Shown here piece after piece: positions 1-5,004 of a DNA stretch of 5,961 nucleotides. Both the position numbers and the translations under genes were made by a program. A model generated the notes under the pieces. That model saw only the letters and a list, made by a program, of their open reading frames with translations. It made no database searches and was not told the DNA's origin. Within the stretch, counting starts at the first letter, position 1; the number at the start of each line of letters is the position of its first letter. Origin of the DNA: Pseudomonadota bacterium (GTDB lineage Bacteria; Pseudomonadota; Alphaproteobacteria; Rhizobiales; Beijerinckiaceae); NCBI GenBank assembly GCA_021780015.1, contig JAJXZN010000262.1, positions 1 through 5,961 of the forward strand, given 5' to 3'.

Positions 1-38
1 CGAAAGCCGCCGGTTTTCGTTGCAGGCATGACACAGCG

Positions 39-71
39 GCCGCGGTTTCGCGCGCAAGGCGGCGTTTTTTT
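39..71 (+). terminator. Possible intrinsic terminator of an upstream gene
   Basis: GCCGC at 39-43 can pair with GCGGC at 59-63 around a 15-base loop, and one base later comes an unbroken run of seven T (65-71). This is the arrangement of a Rho-independent terminator reading rightward. The stem is short (5 bp) and the loop long, so the call is tentative. No upstream gene can be identified. The second forward frame stops at 29-31 (TGA), just before the hairpin, and could be the last codons of a gene cut by the window edge, but nine codons are not enough to tell. Confidence 0.3.
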
Positions 72-195
72 CGGATTTAGGTGATTTTTCGCACATTCGG
101 CGCGCGGCTCTTGGCCTTTAACCGCATGAACGCCAATTAATGTGCAAGGGGGCCGGGCTTCCGCTAGGCTTTCTTGGCAAGTGCGGGTTTTTACG
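72..195 (+). promoter_or_regulatory. Leader/promoter region of the outer-membrane protein gene
   Basis: This stretch has no convincing gene and is AT-richer than its surroundings, as expected for a promoter. The best sigma70-like pair I can find is TTGGCC (111-116) and CAATTA (134-139) with a 17-base spacer; the -10 element is poor. Two TTAA boxes (118-121, followed by CC, and 137-140) flank the spacer. The ATG at 196 has no good Shine-Dalgarno sequence: only GGG at 185-187, eight bases upstream. Transcription start and regulators cannot be fixed from sequence alone. Confidence 0.25.
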
Positions 196-927
196 ATGGT
201 TCGGTCGGGCATCCTTGGATTGATGGCTTTGTTTGCGCTGGCTGCGGCCGCCCAAGCAGCCGATTTGCCAAGTGATAAGGGGCCGGCGCTCTATGCGCCG
301 CCACCGCCGGTCTTTTCGTGGACCGGATTTTACGTCGGCGCGACCGCAGGCGGCGCTTTCAGCCATGAAAGCGTGAGCCTTGGCCCGTTCGGCAGCCTCA
401 GCACCAATCCGGCCGGTTTCGTCGGCGGCGGCGAGGCAGGGTTCAATTATCAGCTCCCGGCGTCCAATGTCGTCTTCGGCGGCGAGACCGATTTTCAAGG
501 TTCGACCCTGCGCGGCGATTATGGCACGCTGGCCACGGCGGCAGGCCCCGCGAGCGGATCGAGCCGGCTTGATTGGTGGGGCTCGGCCCGGGCTCGGCTC
601 GGCCTTTCCTTCGGCAATGTGCTGCCTTACGTCACCGGCGGCTTCGCTTATGGCGACGTGCATGACAATGTCGCGCTCGGCACGGCGAATTTTTCGGCAG
701 GCGGCGTGCGGACCGGCTGGACCGCGGGCGCCGGCGTCGAATATGCGATCACCCACAATCTGACGGCCAAAGCGGAATATCTCTATACCGACCTTGGTTC
801 GGTTTCGACGCCGCTCGCTGGCGTGGGCGCGGCGCATACACGGGCGGCGTTTCATGCCGTGCGCGCCGGGTTGAATTGGAAATTCGACTGGAGCGGCGCG
901 CCGGCGCCGATCACGTCGAAATATTGA
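196..927 (+). CDS. Omp25/31-type outer-membrane beta-barrel protein
   Basis: A 243-residue protein predicted to sit in the outer membrane as a small eight-strand-type beta-barrel. The N-terminus is a classic Sec signal peptide: M-V-R, a hydrophobic stretch at about residues 5-20, and A-Q-A at 19-21 with cleavage before A22-D23. A short proline-rich linker (about 30-39) leads into WTGFYVG at 42-48, the hallmark first strand of the alphaproteobacterial Omp25/Omp31/RopB-like family. The remainder is Gly/aromatic-rich with alternating strand patterns, including LPYVTGGFAYGD (about 143-154) and a last strand near LNWKF (236-240), then a short tail ending in Lys-Tyr. The length fits the family. An in-frame GTG at 142 would add 18 residues ahead of the signal peptide, so ATG 196 is preferred. 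Known members are abundant surface proteins that stabilise the envelope; pore activity and substrate cannot be inferred here. Family confident, exact role not. Confidence 0.9.
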   Translation: MVRSGILGLMALFALAAAAQAADLPSDKGPALYAPPPPVFSWTGFYVGATAGGAFSHESVSLGPFGSLSTNPAGFVGGGEAGFNYQLPASNVVFGGETDFQGSTLRGDYGTLATAAGPASGSSRLDWWGSARARLGLSFGNVLPYVTGGFAYGDVHDNVALGTANFSAGGVRTGWTAGAGVEYAITHNLTAKAEYLYTDLGSVSTPLAGVGAAHTRAAFHAVRAGLNWKFDWSGAPAPITSKY

Positions 928-1000
928 ACGGCTCCCGCCGGATTGGGACCCGATTCCCGGGGTATTTCTGTGCGAAGGCCGCGCCGCCGTCATGCCGCAG

Positions 1001-1029
1001 TTGTCAAAAAGGTTGAAAGGCCCTATTTC
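1001..1029 (+). promoter_or_regulatory. Candidate sigma70-type promoter for rho
   Basis: TTGTCA (1001-1006) and TATTTC (1024-1029) are separated by exactly 17 bases, a reasonable housekeeping promoter lying in the only intergenic space before rho. It predicts a transcript start near 1036 and an untranslated leader of about 140 bases. The match is by eye; the -10 box is imperfect, and a second A/T-rich box (TATAAG, 1081-1086) lacks a good partner. Confidence 0.35.
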
Positions 1030-1176
1030 TTAGTTCTTCCCCCGCAGGCGATATGTCGGCGTGCCCCTTGAGGCGCCCATTATAAGGCGTTGGCCTGCCT
1101 TCCCAGATGACGTGGTCTATTAGGCCGTTCCCACCCGACGCGCGCAGCAAGCGCCCTTCCAAGGACAGAAATCCCG
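1030..1176 (+). promoter_or_regulatory. rho leader with C/T-rich patches and ribosome binding site
   Basis: The leader carries recurring pyrimidine patches, at 1034-1043, 1062-1067, 1074-1078, 1093-1104, 1127-1136 and 1151-1160, separated by mixed sequence. Rho binds C-rich, poorly structured RNA, and E. coli rho is known to be autoregulated by premature termination in its own leader, so this layout is compatible with attenuation (inference). One small hairpin can form (AAGGC 1084-1088 with GCCTT 1097-1101). The Shine-Dalgarno sequence is AAGGA at 1161-1165, eleven bases before the ATG, and supports the chosen start. No credible leader peptide was found. Confidence 0.35.
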
Positions 1177-2445
1177 ATGCGGGATATCAAGCTTCAAGAT
1201 TTAAAATCGAAATCACCCACCGAGCTCCTCGCCTTCGCCGAAGAGCACGAAGTCGAAAACGCTTCGATCCTGCGCAAGCAGGAATTGATGTTCGCCATTT
1301 TGAAACAACTCGCCAGCCGCGACATCGAGATCGTCGGCGAAGGCGTGATCGAAGTGCTGCAGGACGGCTTCGGCTTTCTCCGCTCGCCCGACGCCAATTA
1401 TCTGCCGGGGCCCGATGACATTTATGTCTCGCCATCGCAGATCCGCCGCTTCGGGCTCAGAACCGGCGACACGGTCGAGGGGCTGATCCGCAGCCCGAAA
1501 GAGGGCGAGCGCTATTTCGCGCTGCTCAAGGTCAACACGATCAATTTCGAGGACCCGGAGAAGATCCGTCACAAGGTCCATTTCGACAATCTGACGCCGC
1601 TCTATCCTGACGAGCGGCTGAAGCTCGAAATCGAAGACCCGACCAAGAAAGATCTTTCCGCCCGCGTCATCGACATCGTCGCGCCGATCGGCAAGGGCCA
1701 GCGCGCCTTGATCGTCGCGCCGCCGCGCACCGGCAAGACGGTGCTGCTGCAGAACATCGCCCAGTCGGTCACCGCCAATCATCCGGAATGCTATCTGATC
1801 GTGCTCTTGATCGACGAGCGGCCGGAAGAAGTCACCGACATGCAGCGCTCGGTGAAAGGCGAGGTGATCTCCTCGACCTTCGACGAGCCGGCGGTCCGCC
1901 ATGTCCAGGTCGCCGAAATGGTGATCGAAAAGGCCAAGCGCCTGGTCGAGCATGGCCGCGATGTCGTGATCCTGCTCGATTCGATCACGCGTCTCGGCCG
2001 CGCCTATAACACCGTCGTCCCGTCATCCGGCAAGGTCTTGACCGGCGGCGTCGATGCCAATGCCTTGCAGCGCCCGAAGCGCTTCTTCGGCGCGGCGCGC
2101 AACATCGAAGAAGGCGGCTCGCTGACCATCATCGCGACGGCGCTCATCGATACCGGCTCGCGCATGGACGAAGTGATTTTCGAAGAATTCAAGGGCACGG
2201 GCAATTCGGAAATCATCCTCGACCGCAAAGTGGCCGACAAGCGCAGCTTCCCGGCGATCGACATCACCCGCTCCGGCACCCGCAAGGAAGAGCTGCTCGT
2301 GCCGCCGGACATCCTCAAGAAGATGTACGTGCTCCGCCGCATCCTCAATCCGATGGGCACGGTCGACGCGATCGAATTCCTGCTCGGCAAATTGCGCGAG
2401 ACGCCGAAGGGCAATGCCAGCTTCTTCGAATCGATGAATACATAA
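1177..2445 (+). CDS. rho: Transcription termination factor Rho
   Basis: Complete 422-residue Rho (E. coli: 419), the hexameric RNA helicase/ATPase that loads on C-rich nascent RNA and releases RNA polymerase. Domains in order: N-terminal helical Rho_N (about 1-47); cold-shock/OB RNA-binding domain with the RNP1-like DGFGFLR at 63-69 (aromatic F65, F67); and a RecA-type ATPase core. The core shows the P-loop APPRTGKT at 181-188 (Lys187), the DERPEEV segment at 213-219 (catalytic-type Glu214), Walker B VVILLD ending at Asp268, the Q-loop [11 protein letters not shown] (287-297), R-loop Arg329, and the arginine finger in RSGTRKEE (Arg369). All expected functional residues are present and numbering runs three ahead of E. 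coli. There is no large N-terminal insertion as in some actinobacterial Rho proteins. It stands alone on its strand, facing two convergent genes; mnmE lies 2.6 kb further on. Confidence 0.98.
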   Translation: MRDIKLQDLKSKSPTELLAFAEEHEVENASILRKQELMFAILKQLASRDIEIVGEGVIEVLQDGFGFLRSPDANYLPGPDDIYVSPSQIRRFGLRTGDTVEGLIRSPKEGERYFALLKVNTINFEDPEKIRHKVHFDNLTPLYPDERLKLEIEDPTKKDLSARVIDIVAPIGKGQRALIVAPPRTGKTVLLQNIAQSVTANHPECYLIVLLIDERPEEVTDMQRSVKGEVISSTFDEPAVRHVQVAEMVIEKAKRLVEHGRDVVILLDSITRLGRAYNTVVPSSGKVLTGGVDANALQRPKRFFGAARNIEEGGSLTIIATALIDTGSRMDEVIFEEFKGTGNSEIILDRKVADKRSFPAIDITRSGTRKEELLVPPDILKKMYVLRRILNPMGTVDAIEFLLGKLRETPKGNASFFESMNT

Positions 2446-2496
2446 CGCGCCTCGCGGCCGGACTTTACTCGTCCGGCAGAGGCCGCGGCCGGCGCG
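2446..2496. terminator. Nested inverted repeat at the rho/thioesterase convergent junction
   Basis: Starting at the base after the rho stop codon, three nested pairings can form: CGCGCC (2446-2451) with GGCGCG (2491-2496); GCG (2454-2456) with CGC (2484-2486); and an inner perfect 7-bp stem GCCGGAC (2457-2463) with GTCCGGC (2471-2477) around a 7-base loop. GCGGCC (2454-2459) can alternatively pair with GGCCGC (2481-2486). It covers the 19-base intergenic gap and the last codons of the thioesterase gene. It lacks a T-tract on either strand, so it is not a canonical intrinsic terminator; it may be a bidirectional 3'-end hairpin that blocks exonucleases or aids Rho-dependent ending. Confidence 0.4.
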
Positions 2497-2878
2497 TCTC
2501 GTGGTCAATGGCGACGAAGGTGAAGATCGCTTCGGTCACCTTCACCGTTTCCTCGCTGTCGCGCGCCCGCCGCCAGGCTTCGACTTCGATCTTCATCGAG
2601 GTGCGGCCGCGCCCGACGAGCCGGCCGTAGAGACTGACCACATCGCCGACGCGCACCGGCCGCAGAAAATTCATCGCCTCGACGCGCACCGTCGAAGCCC
2701 GGCCGCGGGCTACGCGCGAGGCGACATTGCTGGCGGCGAGATCCATCTGCGACATCAGCCAGCCGCCGAAAATATCGCCATAAGGATTGGTGTCCGCGGG
2801 CATGGCGATGGAGCGGATGACCGGCTCTTCACCCGGCGGCACTTCGCTCTGGGTCAGCGATTTTTCGTTCTGCGTCAT
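2465..2878 (-). CDS. YciA-type acyl-CoA thioesterase (hotdog fold)
   Basis: A 137-residue single-hotdog protein expected to hydrolyse acyl-CoA thioesters to free acid and CoA in the cytoplasm, normally as an oligomer. The diagnostic block NPYGDIFGGWLMSQMD lies at 31-46: the G-D-I-F-G-G-W loop precedes the central hotdog helix, and Asp46 occupies the position of the catalytic acidic residue in YciA/BFIT-like enzymes. Further family features are RPVRVGD at 63-69 and the last strand FTFVAID at 119-125. Length and motifs are complete, with no membrane segment. The start ATG is preceded by a G-run (2884-2888) that can serve as a weak ribosome site. The gene lies 63 bases downstream of the DUF255 gene on the same strand, suggesting co-transcription, and converges on rho. 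YciA enzymes are broad-range, so substrate length is unknown. FadM/YbgC-type hotdogs are less likely given the GDIFGGW motif. Confidence 0.93.
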   Translation of the reverse strand: MTQNEKSLTQSEVPPGEEPVIRSIAMPADTNPYGDIFGGWLMSQMDLAASNVASRVARGRASTVRVEAMNFLRPVRVGDVVSLYGRLVGRGRTSMKIEVEAWRRARDSEETVKVTEAIFTFVAIDHETRRPRPLPDE

Positions 2879-2894
2879 CGAAGCCCCCGAATGA

Positions 2895-2910
2895 TTGGCC
2901 GATCGGCCGA
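2895..2910. repeat. Intergenic palindrome between the DUF255 and thioesterase genes
   Basis: GGCCGATCGGCC at 2897-2908 is a perfect 12-base palindrome; one flanking G-T wobble and one A-T pair extend it to 2895-2910. It sits in the 63-base gap between two same-strand genes, just upstream of the thioesterase ribosome site. As RNA it folds into a short stem with a GATC loop; as DNA it could be a dimeric binding site. In GC-rich DNA such palindromes can arise by chance. The same gap also holds a direct repeat of CGCGCC (2923-2928 and 2933-2938) split by TTTT. Confidence 0.35.
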
Positions 2911-2941
2911 GCCGAGAATCGCCGCGCCTTTTCGCGCCTGA

Positions 2942-4990
2942 TCATGACGCGAGCAAAGCGCTGAGCCCGGCCATATCATGAACCGGCAGCGAGCACACGC
3001 CGGCGCAACAGACGAAGGCCGCCGCCGTCCCGGCGGCGGCGATTTGGCCTTCAGCCGGGTGGTCGGGCGGCAGGGCTTCGGCGGCATCGAGATCGAGGAC
3101 CATGCGGGTATCGAACGGCGCCGCGAGCGCTGCCTCGTAAAGCGCCTGGCGTTCAGGCCCGGCGATGACGATTTCGCGGCCGCGCAAATAAAGATCGAGC
3201 GCATTCAAAATGCCGACATGACCGATCGGATTGGCGTTCACCGCCGGCGTCACGGCGGCAAAAAGCGCATCGGCGCGCCGGCGCCATTTCGCCGCGCCGG
3301 TCGCCGCCGCGAGCCGCACCAATACGCCGAGCGTGACGGAATGCGCGTTGGGGATCGCATCATCCGCGGTCGGCGCAAGCCGAATGATAATGTCGTTCGC
3401 ATCATCCGCGGCCATGGCGACAAGCCCAGTTTCCGGCTCGATATGATGCCGCGCGATGGTCTCGGCCCAGGCCATAGCGTCGGCAAGATAATCGTAAGGC
3501 GCAAGTGCCGCGCCGGTCCTATGCCGCGCCTCGTACAGGGCGAGGGCCGCGCGCGCCATCGCCGCATGATCGAGGGCAAGGCCGGGCTTCACCACGATTC
3601 CGCCACGCGCGCTATGCGCCAGCCGCCGCGCACCATCGGCGTCTTCGAACTGCAGATGCGCAACGACATAATGATAGGCACGGGCAGCAAGCCCGATCCA
3701 GCGCGGCTCGCCGAAAACGGTCGCGGCATTGACAAGCGCCGCAATCGTCAGCCCGTTCCAATCGGCCATGATCTTGTCGTCGAGGCCGGGATGCACGCGC
3801 TGTTCGCGCGCGGCGAAAAGCTTCTGCCGCAAGGGTGCGAGGCGGGCCTCTTCTTCCGGCGTCGGCGGCGCCTTCAAGGGCAGCCGGTTGAGGATCGTGA
3901 CGCGATGGCCGCCTTCGGACCAATTGCCGGCGCGTGTCGCGTCATAAAAGGTGCCGAAGAACGCAGCGTCGTCCTCGCCGAGAACGGCGGCAATCTCCTG
4001 CCAGGTCCAGACATAGAATTTGCCTTCAACGCCTTCGCTGTCGGCATCGAGCGAGGCGCAAAAGCCGCCGCGAATCATCTCGCGTTCGAGCCAGCCGACG
4101 GTCTCATAAGCACGCTGTTTGAAGAGGCCATCGCCGAAGCGGCGCCAGGCGAGCGCCAGCAGTTCGAGAATCTGCGCATTGTCATAGAGCATTTTTTCGA
4201 AATGCGGCACGAGCCAGCGGTCGTCGGTCGAATAGCGCGCATAGCCGCCGCCGAGATGATCGTAGATGCCGCCCTCCGACATTTTGGTCAGCGTCAGACG
4301 GACGAGGTCGCGATAGGGCTTATCGGTAAGCCTGGCGCCGACGCGCCACAAAAATTCGAAGATCGCGGGATTGGGAAATTTCGGCGCGCCGCGCAAACCG
4401 CCATCGACCGGATCGACATAAAGCGCGAGCTTCGGCGCCAGCGTATCGGCGAGAGCAAGGCTCAGCGGCGTTGCCCCGGCCGGCGCCGGCTCCATCGGCC
4501 CAAGCGCCCGCCGCACAGCCTCGGCGTTCTCGGTAATTTTACCTTGCTCGTCACGAAAAGCCCTGGCGACGCTACGCAGGACGGTGACGAAGGCCGGGCG
4601 GCCGTAGCGTGCGTCCTTGGGAAAATAGGTGCCACCCCAGAACGGCTCGCCGCGCGGCGTCAGGAACATCGTCATCGGCCAGCCGCCCTGTTCGCCGAAG
4701 GCATGCAGCGCCTGCATATAGATGTGATCGATGTCGGGGCGCTCTTCGCGATCGACCTTGATGTTCACGAAAAGCTCGTTCATGACCGCGGCAGTTTCCG
4801 GATCCTCGAAGCTTTCATGCGCCATGACATGGCACCAATGGCAGGCGGCATAGCCGACAGACAGCAGGATCGGCTTGTTGGCCGCTTCGGCTTCGGCAAG
4901 CGCCGCCGGCCCCCAGAGCCGCCAATGGACCGGATTATCCTTATGTTGCAGCAAATAGGGACTGGCGGCATGGGCGAGTTCATTGAACAT
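2942..4990 (-). CDS. Thioredoxin domain-containing DUF255 (YyaL/SPATA20-type) protein
   Basis: A 682-residue member of COG1331/DUF255, relatives of Bacillus YyaL and mammalian SPATA20. Residues about 1-165 form the thioredoxin-like domain, opening with the family signature SPYLLQHKDNPVHW (10-23), then the CHWC redox-type motif (Cys50-Cys53) and GGWP (102-105) with the cis-Pro position. The rest resembles an (alpha/alpha)6 glycosidase or epimerase barrel, with GGLRGAPKFPN (197-207), YDHLGGGYARYSTDDRW (243-259), PHFEKMLYDNAQ (262-273), LDADSEG (314-320) and DDKIMADWNGL (404-414), all typical of the family. The C-terminus has Cys661, Cys662 and Cys666 in the usual closing Cys pair region. There is no signal peptide, so it is probably cytoplasmic. 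The start at 4990 is chosen because homology begins there and AAGG (4998-5001) lies seven bases upstream; a longer frame to 5164 would overlap mnmE and adds low-complexity, Arg-rich sequence. No enzymatic reaction is established for the family, so none is claimed. It is the first gene of a likely two-gene unit with the thioesterase. Confidence 0.95.
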   Translation of the reverse strand: MFNELAHAASPYLLQHKDNPVHWRLWGPAALAEAEAANKPILLSVGYAACHWCHVMAHESFEDPETAAVMNELFVNIKVDREERPDIDHIYMQALHAFGEQGGWPMTMFLTPRGEPFWGGTYFPKDARYGRPAFVTVLRSVARAFRDEQGKITENAEAVRRALGPMEPAPAGATPLSLALADTLAPKLALYVDPVDGGLRGAPKFPNPAIFEFLWRVGARLTDKPYRDLVRLTLTKMSEGGIYDHLGGGYARYSTDDRWLVPHFEKMLYDNAQILELLALAWRRFGDGLFKQRAYETVGWLEREMIRGGFCASLDADSEGVEGKFYVWTWQEIAAVLGEDDAAFFGTFYDATRAGNWSEGGHRVTILNRLPLKAPPTPEEEARLAPLRQKLFAAREQRVHPGLDDKIMADWNGLTIAALVNAATVFGEPRWIGLAARAYHYVVAHLQFEDADGARRLAHSARGGIVVKPGLALDHAAMARAALALYEARHRTGAALAPYDYLADAMAWAETIARHHIEPETGLVAMAADDANDIIIRLAPTADDAIPNAHSVTLGVLVRLAAATGAAKWRRRADALFAAVTPAVNANPIGHVGILNALDLYLRGREIVIAGPERQALYEAALAAPFDTRMVLDLDAAEALPPDHPAEGQIAAAGTAAAFVCCAGVCSLPVHDMAGLSALLAS
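3355..3411 (-). repeat. 15-base direct repeat inside the DUF255 gene
   Basis: TCGCATCATCCGCGG occurs at 3355-3369 and again, identically, at 3397-3411, 42 bases (14 codons) apart and in the same reading frame. On the coding strand it specifies Ala-Asp-Asp-Ala in both copies (protein residues about 527-546). It may be chance codon reuse in a GC-rich gene or the remains of a small in-frame duplication; the intervening residues do not otherwise repeat. Confidence 0.55.
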
Positions 4991-5004
4991 GGCGGAGCCT
5001 TGAG
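4991..5004. promoter_or_regulatory. 14-base divergent start region with back-to-back ribosome sites
   Basis: The start codons of the leftward DUF255 gene (4990) and rightward mnmE (5005) are separated by only 14 bases. GGAG (4994-4997) lies seven bases before the mnmE ATG, and directly abutting it is AAGG on the other strand (4998-5001), seven bases before the DUF255 ATG. The gap is filled by the two ribosome sites, so both promoters must lie inside the coding sequence of the opposite gene. This arrangement also supports both start choices. Confidence 0.7.

Noticed and set aside
118..140. Two TTAA boxes (118-121 and 137-140) considered as a CtrA binding site.
   Set aside because: The CtrA consensus is TTAA-N7-TTAA; here the gap is 15 bases and the site has only a TTAACC half-match.
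140..223. A 27-codon frame starting at ATG 140 and overlapping the outer-membrane protein start, considered as a regulatory leader ORF.
   Set aside because: No ribosome site precedes it and the peptide shows nothing distinctive; short frames of this size occur by chance.
929..960. GGGA/TCCC pairings just after the outer-membrane protein stop, considered as its terminator.
   Set aside because: Only 4-bp competing stems with mismatches when extended, and no T-tract follows.
118..993. A 291-codon open frame on the minus strand opposite the outer-membrane protein gene.
   Set aside because: Low-complexity, Arg/Ala-rich translation with no motifs, fully overlapping a gene with signal peptide and family hallmark.
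1107..1418. A 103-codon plus-strand open frame overlapping the rho start, considered as a rho leader peptide.
   Set aside because: It runs 240 bases into rho in another frame, has no ribosome site, and translates to Arg-rich sequence.
1213..1953. A 246-codon minus-strand open frame opposite rho.
   Set aside because: Antisense shadow of rho; it shows no domain and merely mirrors rho codon bias.
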